Shown here one piece after another: positions 17,146 through 25,162 of a stretch of 37,223 nt of DNA. Source of the stretch: Saprospiraceae bacterium. GTDB taxonomy: Bacteria > Bacteroidota > Bacteroidia > Chitinophagales > Saprospiraceae. The stretch's first letter is position 1; every line of letters begins with the position of its first letter. The notes beneath the pieces were generated by a model that ran no database searches, had not been told where the DNA came from, and saw only the letters and a list, made by a program, of their open reading frames with translations. A program made the translations under genes and the position numbers. The stretch spans positions 1-37,223 of the forward strand of contig JAHDIP010000034.1 in NCBI GenBank assembly GCA_020630735.1, in the 5' to 3' direction.

Positions 17146-17961
17146 TTATTGACCAAGAATAAGCGGTAGACCAGCATCTCCTCCACCTACAACGACAACT
17201 TTTGCGTTAGGCGAATTGGCTAATTCTAGTGTTGCTTCGATCCCCTTATCCTGTAAGATGTTTGAAGTCAAACTGGCATTCAAAATTCTATTGGCATCTG
17301 CTTTTGCTTGCGCTTCGATCACTTTTCGTTCTGCTTCTTTACGTTCCTTCGTCAAACGGTGTTCGTATTGTAAGGACTCTTGCTCTTCTTTCAATTTTCG
17401 TTCAATCGCTTCTTGAAGTGATGTAGGCAATGTAATATCACGAATCAAGACGGCATCCAGTACGATATGCTTTTTACCTACAGCCTCTCTTGTTCGCTCA
17501 AAAATTTCTACTTGTATAGCCTCTCTCTTACTAGAGTATAATTCTTCTGGCAAGTATTTACCAATAACCTCTCTGGTTGCTGATCTGATCTCAGGAATAA
17601 CGATTCGTTCGTGATAGTTCTTACCAATAGTATTATGCAAGAAACCTACTTCGCTAGGTATTGGATTGTATCGGTAAGATAATTCACACTTAATTGATAA
17701 ACCATTTTTTGATAAGACTTCCATTTTTTCGAAGGCTTCATTGGTACGTACATCATAAACATATACCTTATTCCAAGGAGCTATGATATGAAAACCTTGA
17801 TCGTATAAATTTTTTGTGTCTAGTCCTCCACCAAAGCGCTTAAACAGCACCCCTTTTTGACCTGGATCTATTGTTAAAAAAAGACTATTTGATAGAGCTG
17901 AGACAACAATAAAAGCTATAAATGCTATAACTCCGATTGATATTAATTTACTCTGATTCAT
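17146..17961 (-). CDS. Prohibitin/SPFH-domain membrane protein
   Basis: This 271-residue protein has one N-terminal membrane anchor (about 7-27). It then carries a band 7/SPFH domain opening with TIDPGQKGVLFKRFGG and continuing through the Y-D-V-R-T-N and ELSYRYNP segments, and a charged coiled coil rich in E, K and R (about 185-230). This is the prohibitin-type layout; close bacterial homologues are about the same length. Such proteins form large ring scaffolds in the membrane and often modulate proteases or lipid domains. The partner here is unknown. It is a single-gene unit: a TAATTTTG box lies at 17980-17987 on the minus strand and a terminator at 17091-17124. The C-terminus (V-V-V-V-G-G-G-D ... 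L-I-L-G-Q) is glycine-rich. Confidence 0.9.
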   Translation of the reverse strand: MNQSKLISIGVIAFIAFIVVSALSNSLFLTIDPGQKGVLFKRFGGGLDTKNLYDQGFHIIAPWNKVYVYDVRTNEAFEKMEVLSKNGLSIKCELSYRYNPIPSEVGFLHNTIGKNYHERIVIPEIRSATREVIGKYLPEELYSSKREAIQVEIFERTREAVGKKHIVLDAVLIRDITLPTSLQEAIERKLKEEQESLQYEHRLTKERKEAERKVIEAQAKADANRILNASLTSNILQDKGIEATLELANSPNAKVVVVGGGDAGLPLILGQ

Positions 17962-17979
17962 ATTATTATTTTTATTTTA

Positions 17980-17987
17980 CAAAATTA
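17980..17987 (-). promoter_or_regulatory. Candidate -7 box TAATTTTG for the prohibitin gene
   Basis: Read on the minus strand this is TAATTTTG, an exact TAnnTTTG match 18 bp before the start codon at 17961. No clear -33 element was found. Confidence 0.5.
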
Positions 17988-18172
17988 TAGAGTTTATAAA
18001 ACTCCATATTGGTTCTATCGTTTTGAAATAAACCTTACTTTATATACATTTTTTGGAACAAATTGGTTCTATTTTTTCTACAAACATGCTTATTCTTAAG
18101 ACGAGTAAATGTTAATTTAGTCTCATTCAAGAAAAAAAAATATTATTTGCGTATTTCAAGTGTAAAATAGGA

Positions 18173-18180
18173 TAACTTTG
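18173..18180 (+). promoter_or_regulatory. Candidate -7 box TAACTTTG for the DUF2279 gene
   Basis: TAACTTTG matches TAnnTTTG exactly. A TTTG at 18146-18149 sits 23 bp upstream, slightly longer than the usual 19-21 spacing. The start codon of the DUF2279 gene is 36 bp downstream. Confidence 0.55.
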
Positions 18181-18216
18181 TAGTAGATTAAAATTTTAAC
18201 AGCATAATTTATATTA

Positions 18217-19209
18217 ATGTTCATTCGCCAATCTTTCTTCCTACTTCTTTTTTGGCTTTTAAGTAGTTCTTTTCTTACGGCTCAAGAAGAAAAATTGACC
18301 ATACTACAACCAGCAGAAAGCTTTAACAAAACTCGGTTTTGGGCTCTTACTGGTTCAGGGATAGCAGGTTATACTGGTGCCGTTTTGGTGTTAAACAATA
18401 TTTGGTACGCAGGTTATGATCGCTCTGCCTTCCATTTTTTTGATGACTCGGGCGAATGGGAGTATATGGATAAAGCTGGGCATTTTTTTACAGCTTATGT
18501 AGAATCGAATTGGGCTTTTCAAGCTTACCGCTGGACAGGGATGAAACGCCGAAATGCCATGTGGACTGCCGTAGGAATTGGCAGCCTTTTTCAAGCAACG
18601 ATAGAAGTATTAGATGGTTTTTCTACCAAATGGGGGTTTTCTTCTTACGATATCGCATTCAATACAATGGGCTGTGCACTCTTTCTTTCACAAGAACTCG
18701 CTTGGCAAGAACAACGAATTATTATGAAGGTTTCTGCTTCTCATCCGCCTTATCCTGAAACTCCAATCACCTCTTCTTCTGGCACAAAAACAACAACGCT
18801 AAAAACTCGTGCCGATGAATTATACGGCGGTAGTTTTCCTGCCTCATTTTTGAAAGATTATAATGCTCAAACAATTTGGCTTTCGGCTAATATTCACTCC
18901 TTTTTAAAAAAAGAAGATAGTCGTTTTCCTAAATGGCTTAATCTTGCCGTAGGCTATGGTGCCGATAATATGTTTGGCGGATATGAAAACCAATGGCCTT
19001 TTGACGAGCCTATTTATTTTTTAGACAACAATGCTTTTCCACGTTATAAACAATTTTATTTTTCCTTCGATATAGACCTTACTCGAATACCTGCTAAGCG
19101 TCCTTTTGTACGTACACTTTTTAGAGTGCTCAACTTTATAAAAATTCCGTCGCCAACCTTGGAATTTAATACTATTGGTAAGCATAAGATGCACTGGATG
19201 TTTTTCTAA
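18217..19209 (+). CDS. DUF2279 family protein, exported
   Basis: This 330-residue protein begins with a signal peptide (hydrophobic about 7-21, T-A-Q cleavage) and has further hydrophobic segments around 46-64 and 120-160. The W-x-x-x-D-K-x-G-H-F region (about 87-97), the AYVESNWAFQAYRWTGM stretch and the later I-E-V-L-D-G-F-S-T-K-W-G-F-S-x-Y-D segment are the pattern I associate with DUF2279, a Bacteroidota envelope family of unknown function. The C-terminal half contains AVGYGADNMFGG, common in these proteins. It has its own -7 box (18173-18180). The neighbours give no clue to function. Confidence 0.75.
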   Translation: MFIRQSFFLLLFWLLSSSFLTAQEEKLTILQPAESFNKTRFWALTGSGIAGYTGAVLVLNNIWYAGYDRSAFHFFDDSGEWEYMDKAGHFFTAYVESNWAFQAYRWTGMKRRNAMWTAVGIGSLFQATIEVLDGFSTKWGFSSYDIAFNTMGCALFLSQELAWQEQRIIMKVSASHPPYPETPITSSSGTKTTTLKTRADELYGGSFPASFLKDYNAQTIWLSANIHSFLKKEDSRFPKWLNLAVGYGADNMFGGYENQWPFDEPIYFLDNNAFPRYKQFYFSFDIDLTRIPAKRPFVRTLFRVLNFIKIPSPTLEFNTIGKHKMHWMFF

Positions 19210-19334
19210 TGGACTTTAGGCAAAAGCTTTCGCCATGATGCTCTGCATTTGCATATTATGCAAGCTCGTCCAACTACGTTTTTTGCCCTGTCTAGTGAAA
19301 AAATATCTATCCAAGTTGAATAGTTATTAACTTT

Positions 19335-19530
19335 AGTAACGGCCGAAAAATAAGTTCCGTGTTTTGGCTATAGGATTTTTGAGTTTAGACGAATTAGCGA
19401 AAGCTTGTGCCAGTGGCACAAAGAGTGCTGTTAAAACGCAGTAATAGCCTAGCTATTGCGAGTATTTTCGACGATGTATTAACTCGAAAATACCAGCCAC
19501 AAATCGGGAAGTTATTATTTGACCGTTACT
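19335..19530. repeat. 196-bp element made of long imperfect inverted repeats
   Basis: It begins AGTAACGG and ends CCGTTACT. When the right arm is reversed, the arms align imperfectly for about 65-70 bases (GTAACGGCCGAAAAATAA against GTAACGGTCAAATAATAA, then further matches around GGCT, TTTT-GAGTT and GCGAAA). The centre holds smaller stems GTATTTTCG/CGAAAATAC (19462-19491) and AATAGC/GCTATT. No ORF fills it and no clear target duplication was found. It resembles an old hairpin MITE. Confidence 0.6.
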
Positions 19531-19613
19531 TAATTTACCTTATTCGTCTTTTAGAGCTTTAGTTTAAAAATTTTGATTATTGGATCATCATCGGTTGCTA
19601 CCGTTTGATTTTA

Positions 19614-19673
19614 AGAGTATGTTTTAAAATTTTGCGAACTGATTTTCCCAAATCAAATTTTAAAATATACTCT
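19614..19673. repeat. 19-bp stem-loop
   Basis: Bases 19614-19632 pair with 19655-19673, with one C/T difference that still allows a G-U pair. The loop is 22 nt. The stem is AT-rich and lacks a GC core, so it is a poor terminator candidate and more like repeat ends. Confidence 0.6.
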
Positions 19674-19678
19674 AAGTT

Positions 19679-19722
19679 GCTTTAAACGTTTGGCAATACG
19701 AAAACCACTTTGGTTTCAGTAT
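19679..19722 (+). repeat. Dispersed short repeat, copy 2
   Basis: GCTTTAAACGTTTGGCAATA followed by CGAAAACCACTTTGGTTTC matches copies at 361-406 and 15718-15757 (inverted). It lies about 245 bp before the second M43 protease gene. Confidence 0.55.
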
Positions 19723-19965
19723 AACTACATTCAAATATGTTAAAATTAAACATACTTTTAATGATTTATAATAAGATTTTACTATATTGGGAAGGAGAAA
19801 ACAAAATCTATCTCCTAAAGTAAGTCTTATTTCGTCCCAAATAGTCTGAAAAATTTGATAACAGTTTAATAGACTTTATTCTAAAGAATTTTGTATAGCA
19901 CAAAAAGCTTTCAGAATTAAGTCTAATGTTTATCAATTAATCATTTTGTTAAGCAAACATCATTC

Positions 19966-21243
19966 ATGAGAAAGGGACTTTTTACCATTCAACTTCTGCT
20001 ACTAAGTGCTTCTAGTATTTTTGCACAGCACCAATGTGGTCATGCCGCTATTCAGCATCGTATACAACAGCAATACCCTGCTTACTATACCGCAATACAA
20101 GCACTCTATGAAGGTGCTCAACAACTTACTACTTATCGAGATGATGAAATTTACACCATCCCCATAGTCGTTCATGTGGTATGGAATAAGCAAGAAGAAA
20201 ATATTTCTGATGCTCAAATCCAAGAGCAACTAGTTGTTTTAAATCGGGCTTTTAGAAGAAGAATTCAAAATAAAGATAAGGTACGTGGTATTTTTCGTGG
20301 AGTCGTTGGCGATCCAAGAATAGAATTTCAGATTGATAAAATTATCCGTGTACAAACAAATAGTACTTTTAAAACTCAGATCGACTTGAATAATCTCCAA
20401 ATACTTTATCCTGACAATGTAAAAGTAACGAGCCTTGGGGGAAGTGATCCTTGGGACACTGAGCAATACTTAAATATCTGGGTATGCAAAATTGAAGATG
20501 ATAATCTTCTAGGCTACTCCTATCCTCCTGCTATGATGGATAATTGGCCTGAGCATAGTCAGTCTTTTCCTAAAGAGTATGACGGTATTGTAGTCAACTA
20601 TAAAGCCTTTGGTCAGTATCTTTCTCCTTTCATCACCAGCCTAGGCGACACTTTACAGTTGGAAGGAAAAGCGCTAGTACATGAGGTAGGGCATTACCTC
20701 GGGCTCCGACATACTTGGGGTGACAGTGAACTTTTTGTCAATGATTGTGCACTCGATGATGGCTTAACGGATACTCCTAGCATGCATGGTCCTTCTAGTA
20801 CTTGTGATTTTGAAAAAAATAGTTGTATTGATGATGCATTTGATTTTCCTGATATGGTCGAAAACTATATGGACTATACAGTAGATGAGTGTCGTACTAG
20901 CTTCACCAAACAACAAATTGCGCTTATGCGATATGTACTCACTAATAGACGACAGTACTTACGTGCAAGCAAGCTTGAAATGAATACAACTAATGACATT
21001 ATTATTTATCCAAACCCTACTGCTAAATTTTGCTTCATTTATACACAACCTTATCAAAACCCAATCTACAAAATAAGAGTAAAATCAATAACTGGCGCTC
21101 CTGTCAACATCACCATTACAGATGTAATTGGCGATAATAGTAACTATAAATTGGATGTTTCTACCTTAGCTAATGGCACCTATGTCGTCGAATGTTTTAC
21201 ACTGAATGATCGATTTACAAAACTTATTGTAGTGGCGAAATAA
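19966..21243 (+). CDS. Secreted M43-family zinc metalloprotease with T9SS sorting domain (second copy)
   Basis: This 425-residue protein starts with a signal peptide (MRKGLFTIQLLLLSASSIFAQ, first cut after Ala-Gln at 20-21). The catalytic region has HEVGHYLGLRH (239-249) and Met-turn YMDY (301-304), diagnostic of M43 cytophagalysin/pappalysin proteases. The IPIVVHVVW strand (65-73) is also typical. A T9SS type A domain starts at IYPNPTAK (about 346). It is clearly related to the first M43 protease at 10366-11610 but diverged, so the two are not a recent duplication. It is a single gene convergent with the sugar transferase gene. Substrate unknown. Confidence 0.9.
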   Translation: MRKGLFTIQLLLLSASSIFAQHQCGHAAIQHRIQQQYPAYYTAIQALYEGAQQLTTYRDDEIYTIPIVVHVVWNKQEENISDAQIQEQLVVLNRAFRRRIQNKDKVRGIFRGVVGDPRIEFQIDKIIRVQTNSTFKTQIDLNNLQILYPDNVKVTSLGGSDPWDTEQYLNIWVCKIEDDNLLGYSYPPAMMDNWPEHSQSFPKEYDGIVVNYKAFGQYLSPFITSLGDTLQLEGKALVHEVGHYLGLRHTWGDSELFVNDCALDDGLTDTPSMHGPSSTCDFEKNSCIDDAFDFPDMVENYMDYTVDECRTSFTKQQIALMRYVLTNRRQYLRASKLEMNTTNDIIIYPNPTAKFCFIYTQPYQNPIYKIRVKSITGAPVNITITDVIGDNSNYKLDVSTLANGTYVVECFTLNDRFTKLIVVAK

Positions 21244-21272
21244 ACACCATGTAGAATAAAGTTAAAATGCAG

Positions 21273-22688
21273 CTACTTCCCTTTCCCTTGAAGCAAAACG
21301 AGAACGGTATAAAACAAAATTTTAAAATCTAAGGCAAGAGACATATTTTCTATATACAAAATATCAAACTTCAATCGTTGAAGCATTTCATCTACATTAG
21401 AAGCATAACCATACTTAACTTGCCCCCACGAAGTAATTCCAGGGCGCACTTTTAGGAGGTGCTTATAATGAGGTGCTTGCTCAACAATAAGATCAATAAA
21501 ATGTTGTCGTTCAGGTCGTGGACCAACTAAAGACATATCGCCTTTCAATACATTCCAAAACTGAGGCAATTCATCGAGTCGCCATTTTCGCATTACTCGT
21601 CCCCAGTCTGTAATTCGAGGATCTGTATCGTGTGAAAGTTGAGGTCCTTTTGCTTCTGCATCTATAAACATAGACCGAAACTTATAGATCCAAAAAGGTT
21701 TACCATTCAAACCAATTCGTTCCTGCTTAAAAAATATTGGTCCTTCAGAAGAAAACCGCACACGCAGCATAATGTAAAGATATAGTGGCGCAAATAAAAT
21801 TAACAGAATAGAACAGACAACTACATCCAACAATCGTTTTAACAAGCGCTGCCATTTCGGCATCAACTCCTGTTTTATTTCAATCAATACCGCTCCAAAT
21901 ACATGATTCATTTTTACTGTACCAAGCAAAATGTCGTACATATTTGGAATAATTTTGACGAGTACTTGTTCATCAAAATCGAAGAGGACATTGAGAATTT
22001 CTCGAAGACGATTATGCTCAGAAGTTTCGATAGCAATGATAACTTCTTCTATACCTTGCTCTTTTATAACGGTATCTAAGTTTTCTATTTTCCCGAGTTT
22101 TGTCAAATGCTTTTCTAGGTCATTTGTGCTTTTACCATTGGTATCAATAAATCCGATAAACTTATTCCCTAATCCTTTTTCTCGTCCTGTTATTTCTTCA
22201 TATAAGTCTAGCGCATTTTTGTTGCCTCCGATCATCAAAGTATTGTACGTTACCAAGCCTGCTTTTAATCGACGACTTGCCCGCGTAAGAATAGCCATTC
22301 TAGCAAAAGCGGTAATAAAGAAGTGAATGAAAAATAAATAGATGAAGGATTTGAATAATGCATTTCGAGGAATGACATCATCCATAATGAGTGTAAAAAA
22401 CAAAAAGATAACTCCTAAGAAAGTAAGAAAAAAAGTACGAGCTAATGTTTCCAAACGAGAGAGTCGATAGATATCTCGATACTCATCAAAAATAGAATAG
22501 AGCAACACCCAACCTGTAGGAATTAGCAAAATGCCATACCAAAAATTTTGATCGTCTAAAACCGACCAATCAAGTGGTACATTTTCTACGTCTTTTCTAT
22601 AAATAAAAAAACACGCCCAAGCCAGCATTGCTGTAATGAAGTCAGCAAGACCATAAAGAAATAAATCTGTACGCCTTTGTCGGGTCAT
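21273..22688 (-). CDS. Exopolysaccharide polyprenyl-phosphate sugar transferase (WbaP/WcaJ type)
   Basis: The 471-residue layout is that of initiating phosphoglycosyltransferases: four N-terminal membrane segments (about 10-30, 50-67, 84-102, 112-130), a Rossmann-like domain opening with LMIGGNKNA (151-159), a further hydrophobic segment (about 286-308), and the catalytic domain. The latter has KFRSM (336-340), RLDELPQ (370-376), GDMSLVGPRPE (383-393) and RPGITSWGQV (415-424). It transfers a sugar-1-phosphate from a nucleotide sugar to undecaprenyl phosphate at the inner membrane and so begins a repeat unit of a capsular or exopolysaccharide. The sugar is not deducible. It is the last gene of the minus-strand cluster that runs down from 26167, 51 bp after the lipoprotein gene. 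Length is normal for the family. Confidence 0.9.
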   Translation of the reverse strand: MTRQRRTDLFLYGLADFITAMLAWACFFIYRKDVENVPLDWSVLDDQNFWYGILLIPTGWVLLYSIFDEYRDIYRLSRLETLARTFFLTFLGVIFLFFTLIMDDVIPRNALFKSFIYLFFIHFFITAFARMAILTRASRRLKAGLVTYNTLMIGGNKNALDLYEEITGREKGLGNKFIGFIDTNGKSTNDLEKHLTKLGKIENLDTVIKEQGIEEVIIAIETSEHNRLREILNVLFDFDEQVLVKIIPNMYDILLGTVKMNHVFGAVLIEIKQELMPKWQRLLKRLLDVVVCSILLILFAPLYLYIMLRVRFSSEGPIFFKQERIGLNGKPFWIYKFRSMFIDAEAKGPQLSHDTDPRITDWGRVMRKWRLDELPQFWNVLKGDMSLVGPRPERQHFIDLIVEQAPHYKHLLKVRPGITSWGQVKYGYASNVDEMLQRLKFDILYIENMSLALDFKILFYTVLVLLQGKGK

Positions 22689-22739
22689 GTAGTAGGAAAG
22701 TATTTAAAATTTTAGGTAGTTGTTCTTAAAAAATATGAC

Positions 22740-23609
22740 TTACAAGGTAAAATGTACCACTTTGAGATTATCAACATGAATATTAACCGTAGATTCACCT
22801 TGGTACAAGGCACCAATGAATAATTGAAAATCTACAAAGCCTTCATCGCTCAACTCTTTGAGATTAGGACCTAGATTGATGTATATTTTGTTCCACTCTT
22901 CTTTTGGTCGAAACAAATAAATGGACTGTACAAGTGGTGGCACTACAACTAATTCATGATTAGCAATTAAGCCTATTTGAAAATCAATATCGTTTTTATA
23001 GTTTAACTCTAAGTAAACATCGGTTCCATTTGTTACTAATGGTTTGGCTGTTCCAGTTGCTATTTCTAGTAAATAGTTTTCCGCATCTAAGGTAATTATA
23101 CCTGAAGCATTTTCAAAAGCATCGGCTGATGTAATGATGATATCAGTCATTGCATTACTATCCAAATCAACATTGAAGATATGCGGATTATCAAAATTTT
23201 CAAGATAGGAAAACGTCAAATTCTCTTCATAAATAGTAGAAGGGTTAATTGTGTTTGTTTCTCCTGCTACTAATGGAACTACCTGCTCATAGCGTTTATA
23301 AAACGGATAAATATTTGGTGTATCAAAAGAACCGTTTTCTTTAATACCAGGATAAATCCATACTTCTTGATCGCCAGATGCCAAAACAGGAACCGTAGCA
23401 GGCAAGCTATATGCACCCAAAAATTCACCTCCAACATAAACCCATGCTTCTGTTATTTTAGTAGAACTAGAACCTTGACCAAAATCTGTGGAAAAAGAAA
23501 ATTCATTGATTGACAAGTAGGCAGGTATTTCTTCTTCTGGATTAACGACATCGCAAGCTACTACAAATAGCAGTACAACAATACCTACAAAAAATCTCCA
23601 TTTATTCAT
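22740..23609 (-). CDS. Putative lipoprotein of unknown function
   Basis: This 289-residue protein has a lipobox ending Val-Val-Ala-Cys (Cys19) after a hydrophobic run, so it should be lipid-anchored in the envelope. The rest is beta-rich: a first part that may form a small domain with an A-W-V-Y-V-G-G-E-F-L-G segment, and a second part (about 130-289) that reads like a jelly-roll or carbohydrate-binding-like fold ending N-I-H-V-D-N-L-K-V-V. I recognise no named family. It follows the GDPD-like gene by 3 bp and precedes the sugar transferase by 51 bp. The context suggests a role in export, modification or anchoring of a surface glycan, which is inference. Confidence 0.75.
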   Translation of the reverse strand: MNKWRFFVGIVVLLFVVACDVVNPEEEIPAYLSINEFSFSTDFGQGSSSTKITEAWVYVGGEFLGAYSLPATVPVLASGDQEVWIYPGIKENGSFDTPNIYPFYKRYEQVVPLVAGETNTINPSTIYEENLTFSYLENFDNPHIFNVDLDSNAMTDIIITSADAFENASGIITLDAENYLLEIATGTAKPLVTNGTDVYLELNYKNDIDFQIGLIANHELVVVPPLVQSIYLFRPKEEWNKIYINLGPNLKELSDEGFVDFQLFIGALYQGESTVNIHVDNLKVVHFTL

Positions 23610-23612
23610 CTC

Positions 23613-24473
23613 TTATTCTTTTAATATTTGTTGTAATAACGGAATATTATCCGTTTGAATATAATCAGGTGATTTGGCTACGGCTCTTACTGCTCCTGTT
23701 CTAATTTTCACATCAAATAAAGATACCGTTAACCCTGCATCATGTGCTTTTTTGATTGCCTCTTTAGTCGCTACATCATCTGCAATCGACATACCCTGAA
23801 AACCATTTGCAATAGCTTCGGCAATTGTTTCATCTGTCAGGCTTCCAAAAAACACAAAATATAACTGATCACTCTCCTCTTTCATCTTATTCAATAACGC
23901 AAAATCACTCAATTCTATATGTACCCAATTATAAGCATCATATTTTTCTATCAAATTTATAATAGTCCTAGAAAATACTTCTATATCTTCTTCAACATTG
24001 CACGCGGCAAACGACTCTACATCTAATACAATAAGTGGCGGTATCGTATAGGTCGAAAAATGGCGCATTATGGTATCTAAACGAATAATCTTTTCTGCCG
24101 AAAATGTCGTACTAAACAAGTTTTGTTGATACCGACATTGATCAAGATAATCGCTAGAATGTTCTTGTATACATCCATCACAATTCGTCTTTGATTGGAG
24201 CTGAGTATCATGATACAAATACAATATTCCATCAGCACTCATCTGAACATCTACTTCTACTCCATAAGCATTGTAACTTTCGATAGTTCTAATAATGCTT
24301 GTATACGAATTTGTTGGCAAATAATTGTCTGGCGACACAAAACCCAAGCCAGCATGACCAATTATCGAAACCTGATTATCATTTAAATTTTGAATAGAAG
24401 AGACATCAACTTTATGACATCCAAAGATAACAAGTAAGCTAGCAAGGTATAAAATTTTAATCTTTAGTTTCAT
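23613..24473 (-). CDS. GDPD-like lipoprotein (glycerophosphodiester phosphodiesterase family)
   Basis: The start is ATG 24473, which gives a signal ending Val-Ile-Phe-Gly-Cys (Cys19), a lipobox; the open frame to 24536 reads through a repeat and is not coding. The 286-residue protein has the GDPD TIM-barrel signature: I-G-H-A-G (His40), E-V-D-V-Q-M-S-A-D-G (Glu73, Asp75), Y-L-Y-H-D (His88) and the late Y-I-Q-T-D-N. These metal and catalytic residues are kept, but the usual H-R-G motif reads H-A-G, so the conserved arginine is missing at that position. Activity on glycerophosphodiesters is likely but not certain. It sits 3 bp upstream of a second lipoprotein gene in the probable polysaccharide operon. 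Confidence 0.82.
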   Translation of the reverse strand: MKLKIKILYLASLLVIFGCHKVDVSSIQNLNDNQVSIIGHAGLGFVSPDNYLPTNSYTSIIRTIESYNAYGVEVDVQMSADGILYLYHDTQLQSKTNCDGCIQEHSSDYLDQCRYQQNLFSTTFSAEKIIRLDTIMRHFSTYTIPPLIVLDVESFAACNVEEDIEVFSRTIINLIEKYDAYNWVHIELSDFALLNKMKEESDQLYFVFFGSLTDETIAEAIANGFQGMSIADDVATKEAIKKAHDAGLTVSLFDVKIRTGAVRAVAKSPDYIQTDNIPLLQQILKE

Positions 24474-24509
24474 CTGTCTATATTTATTTTTCCTAACGGT
24501 CAGATGGAA

Positions 24510-24529
24510 CCTGCCTGCGGAAGGCAGGC
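24510..24529. repeat. Degenerate CCTGCC-type palindrome
   Basis: CCTGCCTGCGGAAGGCAGGC is a mutated version of the perfect palindrome at 31030-31049. The arms CCTGCCT (24510-24516) and AGGCAGG (24522-24528) still pair. It lies in the 121-bp gap between the outer-membrane protein and GDPD genes. Confidence 0.65.
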
Positions 24530-24545
24530 TTACCAAACTAAAATA

Positions 24546-24595
24546 GTCATTATCCTTGTGTGTTTAAAGACTATTTAATCATGGACGTTTCGTCT
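24546..24595 (-). repeat. Intergenic repeat sharing ACGAAACGTCCAT with 31002-31066
   Basis: On the minus strand it reads ACGAAACGTCCATG, then AGTCTTTAAACACACAAGG and ATAATGAC. The same blocks in the same order occur at 31005-31064, but there a 20-bp palindrome separates AAA from CACACAA. Here the two blocks are joined, which appears to be the uninterrupted state. Confidence 0.65.
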
Positions 24596-25149
24596 TATCT
24601 AAATTCATAATTGGCATAGATTCGGAGCATATTACTTGTACCTATATAACGGTTTCGAATAGCATTTCGCAAGTCGTAATTACTTTCTATATATAAACCA
24701 AAACCAAATGAAGAACCTATCCATACTTTTTTGGATAGCTGATAAGCTAGTCCATAAGATAGATGTAGCTCATTTAGCCAATTCTTTTTTTTGATATCAA
24801 TTGCCAACGGATTATATAATGCCGTTTGTGTCAACTGATAATCTAGACCTAAAGACGAGCTCCATTTTTTTGCTGCTACAGTTGTACGTCGATAGCCTAG
24901 TTGAATTCCAAATGGTCCTTTTTGCAAAAGATAACTATCAGATAAAACCAATTTTAATCCAAGATAATATTCATTTTTTTTGTTCTTTAACAAAAAAGCA
25001 ACATTGGTATTAAGACCAGAATACGAAAGAGCAAATCCTAATTCGACTCCAATTTTACCTATTTTAGATTCTACCTTTTCTTGCCCGTTCAAAGAAATAG
25101 ACAGAAAGATAGCTACAACACAAATTAAGTATTTTATTGGCAATCGCAT
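24595..25149 (-). CDS. Small outer-membrane beta-barrel-like protein
   Basis: ATG 25149 is preferred because it gives the signal peptide M-R-L-P-I-K-Y-L-I ... Leu-Asn-Gly-Gln; ATG 25158, three codons earlier, is possible. The mature part of about 160 residues is made of alternating amphipathic strands with aromatic and glycine residues (ELGFALSYSG, Y-Y-L-G-L-K-L, GIQLGYRR, LSYGLAYQL, SSFGFGLYI) and ends in A-N-Y-E-F-R. That is consistent with an eight-stranded outer-membrane barrel. The ligand or partner is unknown. It begins 4-13 bp past the stop of the dehydrogenase gene, so the two are almost certainly co-transcribed. Confidence 0.75.
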   Translation of the reverse strand: MRLPIKYLICVVAIFLSISLNGQEKVESKIGKIGVELGFALSYSGLNTNVAFLLKNKKNEYYLGLKLVLSDSYLLQKGPFGIQLGYRRTTVAAKKWSSSLGLDYQLTQTALYNPLAIDIKKKNWLNELHLSYGLAYQLSKKVWIGSSFGFGLYIESNYDLRNAIRNRYIGTSNMLRIYANYEFR

Positions 25150-25162
25150 CCCCAACATACTT

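Larger units (their letters stand above)
19210..19965. other. 756-bp gene-free region rich in inverted repeats
   Basis: No convincing gene lies here. The region contains a 196-bp hairpin-type element (19335-19530), a 19-bp stem-loop (19614-19673) and a copy of the dispersed short repeat (19679-19722), followed by about 240 bp of AT-rich sequence before the M43 protease gene. A small stem TTGCAT/ATGCAA follows the DUF2279 gene near 19251-19265. Confidence 0.75.

Noticed and set aside
24474-24536. N-terminal extension of the GDPD-like lipoprotein
   Set aside because: It reads through the decayed CCTGCC palindrome and hides the lipoprotein signal; the ATG at 24473 fits better.
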